DNA from: Ulva prolifera
Taxonomy: Eukaryota; Chlorophyta; Ulvophyceae; Ulvales; Ulvaceae
Length of the DNA: 64,000 nucleotides
NCBI GenBank assembly: GCA_023078555.1
Contig: CM041198.1
Coordinates: 4,726,354 to 4,790,353, forward strand
Direction of reading: 5' to 3'
Of this stretch, positions 15,701 through 30,400 are shown one piece after another. Each line of letters starts with the position of its first letter. Position 1 is the stretch's first letter. The position numbers and the translations under genes are program-made. The notes under the pieces are model-generated. The model had not been told where the DNA came from. It searched no databases and worked only from the letters and a program-made list of their open reading frames with translations.

Positions 15701-18700
15701 CCCTAGCAATCTCGCCCTAGCAATCTCGCCCTAGCAACCTCGCCCTAGCAATCTCGCCCTAGCAATCTCGTCCTAGCAATCTCGCCCTACACCTTCAAAT
15801 CTCTCCCGTTAGGCTGGCACTCCATGTTGAATGCTTAACATGCAATCTCGCCCTAGCAATCTCGCCCTAGCAATCTCGCCCTACACCTTTAAATCTCTCC
15901 CGGCAGGCTGGCACTCCATGTTGAATGCTTAACATGCAATCTCGACCTAGCAATCTCGCCCTAGCAATCTCGCCCTAGCAACCTCGCCCTACACCTTTAA
16001 ACCTCTCCCGACAGGCTGGCAGTCCATGTTGAATGCTCAACAGGCAATCTCGACTTGGCATTCTCGCCCTAGCATTCTCGCCCTAGCAATATCGCCCTAG
16101 AAATCTCGCCCTCCACCTTAAAATCTTGCCCGACAGGCTGGCAGTCCATGTTGAATGCTTAACAGGTTATCTCGACCTAGCAATCTCGCCCTAGCAATCT
16201 CGCCCAACACCTTTAAATCTCGCCCGACAGGCTGGCAGTCCATGTTGAATGCTCAACATGCAATCTCGACCTAGCAATATCGCCCTAGAAATCTCGCCCT
16301 CCACCTTTAAATCTCGCCCGACATGCTGGCAGTCCATGTTGAATGCTTAACATGCAATCTCGCCCTAGCAATCTCGCCCTACACCTTTAAATCACTTCCC
16401 GACAGGCTGGCACTCCATGTTGAATGCTTAACATGCAATCTCGCCCTAGCAATCTCGCCCTACACATTTAAATCACTTCCCGACAGGCTGGCACTCCATG
16501 TTGAATGCTTAACATGCAATCTCGACCTAGCGATCTCGCCCTAGCAATCTCGCCCTAGCAATCTCGCCCTACACCTTAAAATCTTGCCCGACAGGCTGGC
16601 AGTCCATGTTGAATGCTTAACAGGTTATCTCGACCTAGCGATCTCGCCCTAGCAATCTCGCCCTAGCAATCTTGCCCTACACCTTTAAATCTCGCCCGAC
16701 ATGCTGGCAGTCCATGTTGAATGCTTAACATGCAATCTCGCCCTAGCAATCTCGCCCTACACCTTTAAATCACTTCCCGACAGGCTGGCACTCCATGTTG
16801 AATGCTTAACATGCAATCTCGACCTAGCGATCTCGACCTAGCGATCTCGCCCTAGCAATCTCGCCCTACACCTTTAAATCTCGCCCGACAGGCTGGCAGT
16901 CCATGTTGAATGCTTAACAGGTTATCTCAACCTAGCAATCTCGCCCTAGCAATCTCGCCCTACACCTCTAAATCACTTCCCGACAGGCTGGCACTCCATG
17001 TTGAATGCTTAACATGCAATCTCGCCCTAGCAATCTCGCCCTACACATTTAAATCACTTCCCGACAGGCTGGCACTCCATGTTGAATGCTTAACATGCAA
17101 TCTCGACCTAGCGATCTCGCCCTAGCAATCTCGCCCTAGCAATCTCGCCCTACACCTTAAAATCTTGCCCGACAGGCTGGCAGTCCATGTTGAATGCTTA
17201 ACAGGTTATCTCGACCTAGCGATCTCGCCCTAGCAATCTCGCCCTAGCAATCTTGCCCTACACCTTTAAATCTCGCCCGACATGCTGGCAGTCCATGTTG
17301 AATGCTTAACATGCAATCTCGCCCTAGCAATCTCGCCCTACACCTTTAAATCACTTCCCGACAGGCTGGCACTCCATGTTGAATGCTTAACATGCAATCT
17401 CGACCTAGCGATCTCGACCTAGCGATCTCGCCCTAGCAATCTCGCCCTACACCTTTAAATCTCGCCCGACAGGCTGGCAGTCCATGTTGAATGCTTAACA
17501 GGTTATCTCAACCTAGCAATCTCGCCCTAGCAATCTCGCCCTACACCTCTAAATCACTTCCCGACAGGCTGGCACTCCATGTTGAATGCTTAACATGCAA
17601 TCTCGCCCTAGCAATCTCGCCCTACACATTTAAATCACTTCCCGACAGGCTGGCACTCCATGTTGAATGCTTAACATGCAATCTCGACCTAGCGATCTCG
17701 CCCTAGCAATCTCGCCCTACCAATCTCGCCCAACACCTTTAAATCTCGCCCGATAGGCTGGCAGTCCATGTTGAATGCTCAACATGCAATCTCGACCTAG
17801 CAATCTCGCCCTAGCAATCTCGCCCAACACCTTTAAATCTCGCCCGACAGGCTGGCAGTCCATGTTGAATGCTCAACATGCAATCTCGACCTAGCAATCT
17901 CGCCCTAGCAATCTCGCCCTACACCTTTAAATCTCGCCCGACATGCTGGCAGTCCATGTTGAATGCTTAACATGCAATCTCGCCCTAGCAATCTCGCCCT
18001 ACACCTTTAAATCACTTCCCGACAGGCTGGCACTCCATGTTGAATGCTTAACATGCAATCTCGACCTAGCGATCTCGACCTAGCAATCTCGCCCTAGCAA
18101 TCTCGCCCTACACCTTTAAATCTCGCCCGACAGGCTGGCAGTCCATGTTGAATGCTTAACAGGTTATCTCGACCTAGCGATCTCGCCCTAGCAATCTCGC
18201 CCTACACCTTTAAATATCTCCCGACAGGCTGGCACTCCATGTTGAATGCTCAACAGGCAATCTCGACTTGGCATTCTCGCCCTAGCATTCTCGCCCTAGC
18301 AATATCGCCCTAGAAATCTCGCCCTCCACCTTAAAATCTTGCCCGACAGGCTGGCAGTCCATGTTGAATGCTTAACAGGTTATCTCAACCTAGCAATCTC
18401 GCCCTAGCAATCTCGCCCTACACCTCTAAATCACTTCCCGACAGGCTGGCACTCCATGTTGAATGCTCAACATGCAATCTCGACCTAGCAATCTCGCCCT
18501 AGCAATCTCGCCCAACACCTTTAAATCTCGCCCGACAGGCTGGCAGTCCATGTTGAATGCTCAACATGCAATCTCGACCTAGCAATCTCGCCCTAGCAAT
18601 CTCGCCCTACACCTTTAAATCTCGCCCGACATGCTGGCAGTCCATGTTGAATGCTTAACATGCAATCTCGCCCTAGCAATCTCGCCCTACACCTTTAAAT

Positions 18701-20522
18701 CACTTCCCGACAGGCTGGCAGTCCATGTTGAATGCTCAACATGCAATCTCGACCTAGCAATCTCGCCCTAGCAATCTCGCCCTACACCTTTAAATCTCGC
18801 CCGACATGCTGGCAGTCCATGTTGAATGCTTAACATGCAATCTCGCCCTAGCAATCTCGCCCTACACCTTTAAATCACTTCCCGACAGGCTGGCACTCCA
18901 TGTTGAATGCTTAACATGCAATCTCGACCTAGCGATCTCGACCTAGCAATCTCGCCCTAGCAATCTCGCCCTACACCTTTAAATCTCGCCCGACAGGCTG
19001 GCAGTCCATGTTGAATGCTTAACAGGTTATCTCGACCTAGCAATCTCGCCCTAGCAATCTCGCCCTACACCTCTAAATCACTTCCCGACAGGATGGCACT
19101 CCATGTTGAATGCTTAACATGCAATCTCGCCCTAGCAATCTCGCCCTACACCTTTAAATCTCGCCCGACAGGCTGGCACTCCATGTTGAATGCTTAATAT
19201 GCAATCTCGACCTAGCAATCTCGCCCTAGCAATCTCGCCCTAGCAATCTCGCCCTAGCAACCTCGCCCTAGCAATCTCGCCCTAGCAATCTCGTCCTAGC
19301 AATCTCGCCCTACACCTTCAAATCTCTCCCGTTAGGCTGGCACTCCATGTTGAATGCTTAACATGCAATCTCGCCCTAGCAATCTCGCCCTAGCAATCTC
19401 GCCCTACACCTTTAAATCTCTCCCGGCAGGCTGGCACTCCATGTTGAATGCTTAACATGCAATCTCGACCTAGCAATCTCGCCCTAGCAATCTCGCCCTA
19501 GCAACCTCGCCCTACACCTTTAAACCTCTCCCGACAGGCTGGCACTCCATGTTGAATGCTTAACATGCAATCTCGACCTAGCAATCTCGCACTAGCAATC
19601 TCGCCCTAGCAATCTCGCCCTACACCTTCAATCTCGCCCGACAGGCTGGTTCTCCATGTTGAATGCTTAACATGCAATCTCGACCTAGCAATCTCGCCCT
19701 AGCAATCTCGCCCTAGCAATCTCGCCCTAGCAACCTCGCCCTAGCAATCTCGCCCTAGCAATCTCGTCCTAGCAATCTCGCCCTAGCAATCTCGCCCTAG
19801 CAATCTCGCCCTAGCAATCTCGCCCTACACCTTTAAATCTCTCCCGTCAGGCTGGCACTCCATGTTGAATGCTTAACATGCAATCTCGACCTAGCAATCT
19901 CGACCTATCCATCTCGCCCAAGCAATCTCGCCCTAGCAACCTCGCCCTACACCTTTAAACCTCTCCCGACAGGCTGGCACTCCATGTTGAATGCTTAACA
20001 TGCAATCTCGACCTAGCAATCTCGCCCTAGCAATCTCGCCCTAGCAACCTCGCCCTACACCTTTAAACCTCTCCCGACAGGCTGGCACTCCATGTTGAAT
20101 GCTTAACATGCAATCTCGACCTAGCAATCTCGCACTAGCAATCTCGCCCTAGCAATCTCGCCCTACACCTTTAAATCTCGCCCGACAGGCTGGCAGTCCA
20201 TGTTGAATGCTTAACAGGTTATCTCGACCTAGCGATCTCGCCCTAGCAATCTCGCCCTACACCTTTAAATATCTCCCGACAGGCTGGCACTCCATGTTGA
20301 ATGCTCAACAGGCAATCTCGACTTGGCATTCTCGCCCTAGCATTCTCGCCCTAGCAATATCGCCCTAGCAATCTCGCCCTCCACCTTAAAATCTTGCCCG
20401 ACAGGCTGGCAGTCCATTTTGAATGCTTAACAGGTTATCTCGACCTAGCAATCTTGCCCTAGCAATCTCGCCCTACACCTTAAATCTCGCCCGACAGGCT
20501 GGCAGTCCATGTTGAATGCTTA
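9740..20522 (+). repeat. Tandem duplication of a 5391 bp satellite block
   Basis: Rare markers recur exactly 5391 bp apart: GACAGGCAGG at 9792 and 15183; TATCATGCAA at 10281 and 15672; CCATTTTGAATGC at 15023 and 20414. One difference was noticed, CTCGACC near 12995 versus CTCAACC near 18386. The second half of each block is itself a copy, at offset 7026, of sequence ending near 8.1 kb. At 20522 the array continues as a copy of 8.1 kb onward (offset 12417). This is the pattern left by unequal exchange or by amplification of a junction. Confidence 0.88.
10990..12330 (+). repeat. 581 bp higher-order repeat, about 2.3 copies
   Basis: Monomer strings recur at an offset of 581 bp. For example, an AACAGGTTATCTCGACC string with a CTTGCC ending lies at 11228 and 11809, and ACACATTTAAATCAC lies at 11071 and 11652. 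The same pair recurs 5391 bp further on, at about 16.4-17.7 kb. Boundaries are approximate. Confidence 0.85.
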
Positions 20523-21360
20523 ACAGGTTATCTCGACCTAGCAATCTCGCCCTAGCAATCTCGCCCTACACCTCTAAATCACTTCCCGACAGGCTGGCAC
20601 TCCATGTTGAATGCTTAACATGCAATCTCGACCTAGCGATCTCGCCCTAGCAATCTCGCCCTAGCAATCTCGCCCTACACCTTAAAATCTCGCCCGACAG
20701 GCTGGCACTCCATGTTGAATGCTTAACATGCAATCTCGACCTAGCAATCTCGCCCTAGCAATCTCGCCCTAGCAACCTCGCCCTACACCTTTAAACCTCT
20801 CCCGACAGGCTGGCACTCCATGTTAAATGCTTAACATGCAATCTCGACCTAGCAATCTCGCACTAGCAATCTCGCCCTAGCAATCTCGCCCTACACCTTT
20901 AAATCTCGCCCGACAGGCTGGCAGTCCATGTTGAATGCTTAACAGGTTATCTCGACCTAGCGATCTCGCCCTAGCAATCTCGCCCTACACCTTTAAATAT
21001 CTCCCGACAGGCTGGCACTCCATGTTGAATGCTCAACAGGCAATCTCGACTTGGCATTCTCGCCCTAGCATTCTCGCCCTAGCAATATCGCCCTAGCAAT
21101 CTCGCCCTCCACCTTAAAATCTTGCCCGACAGGCTGGCAGTCCATTTTGAATGCTTAACAGGTTATCTCGACCTAGCAATCTTGCCCTAGCAATCTCGCC
21201 CTACACCTTAAATCTCGCCCGACAGGCTGGCAGTCCATGTTGAATGCTTAACAGGTTATCTCGACCTAGCAATCTCGCCCTAGCAATCTCGCCCTACACC
21301 TCTAAATCACTTCCCGACAGGCTGGCACTCCATGTTGAATGCTTAACATGCAATCTCGCC

Positions 21361-24300
21361 CTAGCAATCTCGCCCTACACATTTAAATCACTTCCCGACA
21401 GGCTGGCACTCCATGTTGAATGCTTAACATGCAATCTCGACCTAGCGATCTCGCCCTAGCAATCTCGCCCTAGCAATCTCGCCCTACACCTTAAAATCTC
21501 GCCCGACAGGCTGGCACTCCATGTTGAATGCTTAACATGCAATCTCGACCTAGCGATCTCGCCCTAGCAATCTCGCCCTACCAATCTCGCCCTACACCTT
21601 TAAATCTCGCCCGACAGGCTGGCAGTCCATGTTGAATGCTTAACAGGTTATCTCAACCTAGCAATCTCGCCCTAGCAATCTCGCCCTACACCTCTAAATC
21701 ACTTCCCGACAGGCTGGCACTCCATGTTGAATGCTTAACATGCAATCTCGACCTAGCGATCTCGACCTAGCGATCTCGCCCTAGCAATCTCGCCCTAGCA
21801 ATCTCGCCCTACACCTTTAAATCTCGCCCGACAGGCTGGCAGTCCATGTTGAATGCTTAACAGGTTATCTCGACCTAGCAATCTCGCCCTAGCAATCTCG
21901 CCCTACACCTCTAAATCACTTCCCGACAGGCTGGCACTCCATGTTGAATGCTTAACATGCAATCTCGCCCTAGCAATCTCGCCCTACACATTTAAATCAC
22001 TTCCCGACAGGCTGGCACTCCATGTTGAATGCTTAACATGCAATCTCGACCTAGCGATCTCGCCCTAGCAATCTCGCCCTAGCAATCTCGCCCTACACCT
22101 TTAAATCTCGCCCGACAGGCTGGCAGTCCATGTTGAATGCTTAACAGGTTATCTCGACCTAGCAATCTCGCCCTAGCAATCTCGCCCTACACCTCTAAAT
22201 CACTTCCCGACAGGCAGGCACTCCATGTTGAATGCTTAACATGCAATCTCGCCCTAGCAATCTCGCCCTACACATTTAAATCACTTCCCGACAGGCTGGG
22301 ACTCCATGTTGAATGCTTAACATGCAATCTCGACCTAGCGATCTCGCCCTAGCAATCTCGCCCTAGCAATCTCGCCCTACACCTTTAAATCTCGCCCGAC
22401 GGGCTGGCACTCCATGTTGAATGCTTAACATGCAATCTCGACCTAGCAATCTCGCCCTAGCAATCTCGCCCTAGCAATCTCGCCCTAGCAACCTCGCCCT
22501 AGCAATCTCGCCCTAGCAATCTCGTCCTAGCAATCTCGCCCTACACCTTCAAATCTCTCCCGTTAGGCTGGCACTCCATGTTGAATGCTTAACATGCAAT
22601 CTCGCCCTAGCAATCTCGCCCTAGCAATCTCGCCCTAGCAATCTCGCCCTACACCTTTAAATCTCTCCCGGCAGGCTGGCACTCCATGTTGAATGCTTAA
22701 CATGCAATCTCGACCTAGCAATCTCGCCCTAGCAATCTCGCCCTAGCAATCTCGCCCTAGCAATCTCGCCCTAGCAATCTCGCCCTACACCTTTAAATCT
22801 CGCCCGACAGGCTGGCAGTCCATGTTGAATGCTTAACAGGTTATCTCGACCTAGCAATCTCGCCCTACACATTTAAATCACTTCCCGACAGGCTGGCACT
22901 CCATGTTGAATGCTTAACATGCAATCTCGACCTAGCGATCTCGCCCTAGCAATCTCGCCCTAGCAATCTCGCCCTACACCTTAAAATCTCGCCCGACAGG
23001 CTGGCACTCCATGTTGAATGCTTAACATGCAATCTCGACCTAGCGATCTCGCCCTAGCAATCTCGCCCTACCAATCTCGCCCTACACCTTTAAATCTCGC
23101 CCGACAGGCTGGCAGTCCATGTTGAATGCTTAACAGGTTATCTCAACCTAGCAATCTCGCCCTAGCAATCTCGCCCTACACCTCTAAATCACTTCCCGAC
23201 AGGCTGGCACTCCATGTTGAATGCTTAACATGCAATCTCGACCTAGCGATCTCGACCTAGCGATCTCGCCCTAGCAATCTCGCCCTAGCAATCTCGCCCT
23301 ACACCTTTAAATCTCGCCCGACAGGCTGGCAGTCCATGTTGAATGCTTAACAGGTTATCTCGACCTAGCAATCTCGCCCTAGCAATCTCGCCCTACACCT
23401 CTAAATCACTTCCCGACAGGCTGGCACTCCATGTTGAATGCTTAACATGCAATCTCGCCCTAGCAATCTCGCCCTACACATTTAAATCACTTCCCGACAG
23501 GCTGGCACTCCATGTTGAATGCTTAACATGCAATCTCGACCTAGCGATCTCGCCCTAGCAATCTCGCCCTAGCAATCTCGCCCTACACCTTTAAATCTCG
23601 CCCGACAGGCTGGCAGTCCATGTTGAATGCTTAACAGGTTATCTCGACCTAGCAATCTCGCCCTAGCAATCTCGCCCTACACCTCTAAATCACTTCCCGA
23701 CAGGCAGGCACTCCATGTTGAATGCTTAACATGCAATCTCGCCCTAGCAATCTCGCCCTACACATTTAAATCACTTCCCGACAGGCTGGGACTCCATGTT
23801 GAATGCTTAACATGCAATCTCGACCTAGCGATCTCGCCCTAGCAATCTCGCCCTAGCAATCTCGCCCTACACCTTTAAATCTCGCCCGACGGGCTGGCAC
23901 TCCATGTTGAATGCTTAACATGCAATCTCGACCTAGCAATCTCGCCCTAGCAATCTCGCCCTAGCAATCTCGCCCTAGCAACCTCGCCCTAGCAATCTCG
24001 CCCTAGCAATCTCGTCCTAGCAATCTCGCCCTACACCTTCAAATCTCTCCCGTTAGGCTGGCACTCCATGTTGAATGCTTAACATGCAATCTCGCCCTAG
24101 CAATCTCGCCCTAGCAATCTCGCCCTAGCAATCTCGCCCTACACCTTTAAATCTCTCCCGGCAGGCTGGCACTCCATGTTGAATGCTTAACATGCAATCT
24201 CGACCTAGCAATCTCGCCCTAGCAATCTCGCCCTAGCAATCTCGCCCTAGCAATCTCGCCCTAGCAATCTCGCCCTACACCTTTAAATCTCGCCCGACAG

Positions 24301-24470
24301 GCTGGCAGTCCATGTTGAATGCTTAACAGGTTATCTCGACCTAGCAATCTCGCCCTACACATTTAAATCACTTCCCGACAGGCTGGCACTCCATGTTGAA
24401 TGCTTAACATGCAATCTCGACCTAGCGATCTCGCCCTAGCAATCTCGCCCTAGCAATCTCGCCCTACACC
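21361..24470 (+). repeat. 1490 bp higher-order repeat, about 2 copies
   Basis: CTAGCAATCTCGCCCTACAC followed by ATTTAAATCAC starts at 21361, 22851 and 24341. Private variants such as GGCAGGCACTCC and CTGGGACTCC recur at the same 1490 bp offset. The third copy is partial. Confidence 0.85.
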
Positions 24471-27400
24471 TTTAAATCTCGCCCGACAGGCTGGCAGTCC
24501 ATGTTGAATGCTTAACAGGTTATCTCGACCTAGCAATCTCGCCCTAGCAATCTCGCCCTACACCTCTAAATCACTTCCCGACAGGCTGGCACTCCATGTT
24601 GAATGCTTAACATGCAATCTCGCCCTAGCAATCTCGCCCTACACATTTAAATCACTTCCCGACAGGCTGGGACTCCATGTTGAATGCTTAACATGCAATC
24701 TCGACCTAGCGATCTCGCCCTAGCAATCTCGCCCTAGCAATCTCGCCCTACACCTTTAAATCTCGCCCGACAGGCTGGCACTCCATGTTGAATGCTTAAC
24801 ATGCAATCTCGACCTAGCAATCTCGCCCTAGCAATCTCGCCCTAGCAATCTCGCCCTAGCAACCTCGCCCTAGCAATCTCGCCCTAGCAATCTCGTCCTA
24901 GCAATCTCGCCCTACACCTTCAAATCTCTCCCGTTAGGCTGGCACTCCATGTTGAATGCTTAACATGCAATCTCGCCCTAGCAATCTCGCCCTAGCAATC
25001 TCGCCCTAGCAATCTCGCCCTACACCTTTAAATCTCTCCCGGCAGGCTGGCACTCCATGTTGAATGCTTAACATGCAATCTCGACCTAGCAATCTCGCCC
25101 TAGCAATCTCGCCCTAGCAATCTCGCCCTAGCAATCTCGCCCTAGCAATCTCGCCCTACACCTTTAAATCTCTCCCGTCAGGCTGGCACTCCATGTTGAA
25201 TGCTTAACAGGTTATCTCGACCTAGCAATCTCGCCCTAGCAATCTCGCCCTACACCTCTAAATCACTTCCCGACAGGCTGGCACTCCATGTTGAATGCTT
25301 AACATGCAATCTCGCCCTAGCAATCTCGCCCTACACATTTAAATCACTTCCCGACAGGCTGGCACTCTATGTTGAATGCTGAACATGCAATCTCGACCTA
25401 GCGATCTCGCCCTAGCAATCTCGCCCTAGCAATCTCGCCCTACACCTTAAAATCTTGCCCGACAGGCTGGCAGTCCATGTTGAATGCTTAACAGGTTATC
25501 TCGACCTAGCGATCTCGCCCTAGCAATCTCGCCCTAGCAATCTTGCCCTACACCTTTAAATCTCGCCCGACAGGCTGGCAGTCCATGTTGAATGCTTAAC
25601 AGGTTATCTTAACCTAGCAATCTCGCCCTAGCAATCTCGCCCTACACCTCTAAATCACTTCCCGACAGGCTGGCACTCCATGTTGAATGCTTAACATGCA
25701 ATCTCGCCCTAGCAATCTCGCCCTACACATTTAAATCACTTCCCGACAGGCTGGCACTCCATGTTGAATGCTTAACATGCAATCTCGACCTAGCGATCTC
25801 GCCCTAGCAATCTCGCCCTACCAATCTCGCCCAACACTTTAAATCTCGCCCGATAGGCTGGCAGTCCATGTTGAATGCTCAACATGCAATCTCGACCTAG
25901 CAATCTCGCCCTAGCAATCTCGCCCAACACCTTTAAATCTCGCCCGACAGGCTGGCAGTCCATGTTGAATGCTCAACATGCAATCTCGACCTAGCAATCT
26001 CGCCCTAGCAATCTCGCCCTACACCTTTAAATCTCGCCCGACATGCTGGCAGTCCATGTTGAATGCTTAACATGCAATCTCGCCCTAGCAATCTCGCCCT
26101 ACACATTTAAATCACTTCCCGACAGGCTGGCACTCCATGTTGAATGCTTAACATGCAATCTCGACCTAGCGATCTCGCCCTAGCAATCTCGCCCTAGCAA
26201 TCTCGCCCTACACCTTTAAATCTCGCCCGACAGGCTGGCAGTCCATGTTGAATGCTTAACAGGTTATCTCGACCTAGCGATCTCGCCCTAGCAATCTCGC
26301 CCTAGCAATCTCGCCCTACACCTTAAAATCTTGCCCGACAGGCTGGCAGTCCATGTTGAATGCTTAACAGGTTATCTCGACCTAGCGATCTCGCCCTAGC
26401 AATCTCGCCCTAGCAATCTTGCCCTACACCTCTAAATCACTTCCCGACAGGCTGGCACTCCATGTTGAATGCTTAACATGCAATCTCGCCCTAGCAATCT
26501 CGCCCTACACATTTAAATCACTTCCCGACAGGCTGGCACTCCATGTTGAATGCTTAACATGCAATCTCGACCTAGCGATCTCGCCCTAGCAATCTCGCCC
26601 TAGCAATCTCGCCCTACACCTCTAAATCACTTCCCGACAGGCTGGCACTCCATGTTGAATGCTTAACATGCAATCTCGCCCTAGCAATCTCGCCCTATAC
26701 ATTTAAATCACTTCCCGACAGGCTGGCACTCCATGTTGAATGCTTAACATGCAATCTCGACCTAGCGATCTCGCCCTAGCAATCTCGCCCTAGCAATCTC
26801 GCCCTACACCTTTAAATCTCGCCCGACAGGCTGGCAGTCCATGTTGAATGCTTAACAGGTTATCTCGACCTAGCGATCTCGCCCTAGCAATCTCGCCCTA
26901 GCAATCTCGCCCTAGCAATCTCGCCCTAGCAACCTCGCCCTACACCTTTAAACCTCTCCCGGCAGGCTAGCACTCCATGTTGAATGCTTAACATGCAATC
27001 TCGACCTAGCAATCTCGCCCTAGCAATCTCGCCCTAGCAATCTCGCCCTAGCAATCTCGCCCTAGCAATCTCGCCCAACACCTTTAAATCTCGCCCGACA
27101 GGCTGGCAGTCCATGTTGAATGCTTAACATGCAATCTCGACCTAGCGATCTCGACCTAGCAATCTCGCCCTAGCAATCTCGCCCTACACCTTTAAATCTC
27201 GCCCGACAGGCTGGCAGTCCATGTTGAATGCTTAACAGGTTATCTCGACCTAGCGATCTCGCCCTAGCAATCTCGCCCTACACCTTTAAATATCTCCCGA
27301 CAGGCTGGCACTCCATGTTGAATGCTCAACAGGCAATCTCGCCCTAGCAATCTCGCCCTAGCAATCTCGCCCTAGCAATCTCGCCCTAGCAATCTCGCCC

Positions 27401-30400
27401 TACACCTTTAAATCTCGCCCGACAGGCTGGCAGTCCATGTTGAATGCTTAACAGGTTATCTCGACCTAGCGATCTCGCCCTAGCAATCTTGCCCTAGCAA
27501 TCTCGCCCTACACCTTTAAATCTCGCCCGACAGGCTGGCACTCCATGTTGAATGCTTAACATGCAATCTCGACCTAGCGATCTCGCCCTAGCAATCTCGC
27601 CCTACCAATCTCGCCCAACACCTTTAAATCTCGCCCGACAGGCTGGCAGTCCATGTTGAATGCTCAACATGCAATCTCGACCTAGCAATCTCGCCCTAGC
27701 AATCTCGCCCAACACCTTTAAATCTCGCCCGACAGGCTGGCAGTCCATGTTGAATGCTCAACATGCAATCTCGACCTAGCAATCTCGCCCTAGCAATCTC
27801 GCCCTACACCTTTAAATCTCGCCCGACAGGCTGGCAGTCCATGTTGAATGCTTAACATGCAATCTCGCCCTAGCAATCTCGCCCTACACCTTTAAATCAC
27901 TTCCCGACAGGCTGGCACTCCATGTTGAATGCTTAACATGCAATCTCGACCTAGCGATCTCGACCTAGCAATCTCGCCCTAGCAATCTCGCCCTACACCT
28001 TTAAATCTCGCCCGACAGGCTGGCAGTCCATGTTGAATGCTTAACAGGTTATCTCGACCTAGCGATCTCGCCCTAGCAATCTCGCCCTACACCTTTAAAT
28101 ATCTCCCGACAGGCTGGCACTCCATGTTGAATGCTCAACAGGCAATCTCGACTTGGCATTCTCGCCCTAGCATTCTCGCCCTAGCAATATCGCCCTAGCA
28201 ATCTCGCCCTCCACCTTAAAATCTTGCCCGACAGGCTGGCAGTCCATGTTGAATGCTTAACAGGTTATCTCGACCTAGCAATCTTGCCCTAGCAATCTCG
28301 CCCTACACCTTAAATCTCGCCCGACAGGCTGGCAGTCCATGTTGAATGCTTAACAGGTTATCTCGACCTAGCAATCTCGCCCTAGCAATCTCGCCCTACA
28401 CCTCTAAATCACTTCCCGACAGGCTGGCACTCCATGTTGAATGCTTAACATGCAATCTCGCCCTAGCAATCTCGCCCTACACATTTAAATCACTTCCCGA
28501 CAGGCTGGCACTCCATGTTGAATGCTGAACATGCAATCTCGACCTAGCGATCTCGCCCTAGCAATCTCGCCCTAGCAATCTCGCCCTACACCTTAAAATC
28601 TTGCCCGACAGGCTGGCAGTCCATGTTGAATGCTTAACAGGTTATCTCGACCTAGCGATCTCGCCCTAGCAATCTCGCCCTAGCAATCTTGCCCTACACC
28701 TTTAAATCTCGCCCGACAGGCTGGCACTCCATGTTGATTGCTTAACATGCAATCTCGACCTAGCGATCTCGCCCTAGCAATCTCGCCCTACCAATCTCGC
28801 CCTACACCTTTAAATCTCGCCCGACAGGCTGGCAGTCCATGTTGAATGCTTAACAGGTTATCTCAACCTAGCAATCTCGCCCTAGCAATCTCGCCCTACA
28901 CCTCTAAATCACTTCCCGACAGGCTGGCACTCCATGTTGAATGCTTAACATGCAATCTCGCCCTAGCAATCTCGCCCTACACATTTAAATCACTTCCCGA
29001 CAGGCTGGCACTCCATGTTGAATGCTTAACATGCAATCTCGACCTAGCGATCTCGCCCTAGCAATCTCGCCCTAGCAATCTCGCCCTACACCTTTAAATC
29101 TCGCCCGACAGGCTGGCAGTCCATGTTGAATGCTTAACAGGTTATCTCGACCTAGCGATCTCGCCCTAGCAATCTCGCCCTAGCAATCTCGCCCTAGCAA
29201 TCTCGCCCTAGCAACCTCGCCCTACACCTTTAAATCTCGCCCGACAGGCTGGCAGTCCATGTTGAATGCTTAACAGGTTATCTCGACCTAGCGATCTCGC
29301 CCTAGCAATCTCGCCCTACACCTTTAAATATCTCCCGACAGGCTGGCACTCCATGTTGAATGCTCAACAGGCAATCTCGACTTGGCATTCTCGCCCTAGC
29401 ATTCTCGCCCTAGCAATATCGCCCTAGCAATCTCGCCCTACACCTTTAAATCTCGCCCGACAGGCTGGCAGTCCATGTTGAATGCTTAACAGGTTATCTC
29501 GACCTAGCGATCTCGCCCTAGCAATCTCGCCCTAGCAATCTCGCCCTAGCAATCTCGCCCTAGCAACCTCGCCCTACACCTTTAAACCTCTCCCGGCAGG
29601 CTAGCACTCCATGTTGAATGCTTAACATGCAATCTCGACCTAGCAATCTCGCCCTAGCAATCTCGCCCTAGCAATCTCGCCCTAGCAATCTCGCCCTAGC
29701 AATCTCGCCCAACACCTTTAAATCTCGCCCGACAGGCTGGCAGTCCATGTTGAATGCTCAACAGGCAATCTCGACTTGGCATTCTCGCCCTAGCATTCTC
29801 GCCCTAGCAATATCGCCCTAGCAATCTCGCCCTCCACCTTAAAATCTTGCCCGACAGGCTGGCAGTCCATGTTGAATGCTTAACAGGTTATCTCGACCTA
29901 GCAATCTTGCCCTAGCAATCTCGCCCTACACCTTAAATCTCGCCCGACAGGCTGGCAGTCCATGTTGAATGCTTAACAGGTTATCTCGACCTAGCAATCT
30001 CGCCCTACACATTTAAATCACTTCCCGACAGGCTGGCACTCCATGTTGAATGCTTAACAGGTCATCTCGACCTAGCGATCTCACCCTAGCAATCTCGCCC
30101 TAGCTATCTCGCCCTTCACCTTTAAATCTCGCCCGACAGGTTGGCACTCTATGTTGAATGCTTAACATGCAATCTCGACCTAGCGATCTTGCCCTAGCAA
30201 TCTCGCCCTACCAATCTCGCCCAACACCTTTAAATCTCGCCCGACAGGCTGGCTGTCCATGTTGAATGCTCAACATGCAATCTCGACCTAGCAATCTCGC
30301 CCTAGCAATCTCGCCCAACACCTTTAAATCTCGCCCGACAGGCTGGCAGTCCATGTTGAATGCTCAACATGCAATCTCGACCTAGCAATCTCGCCCTAGC

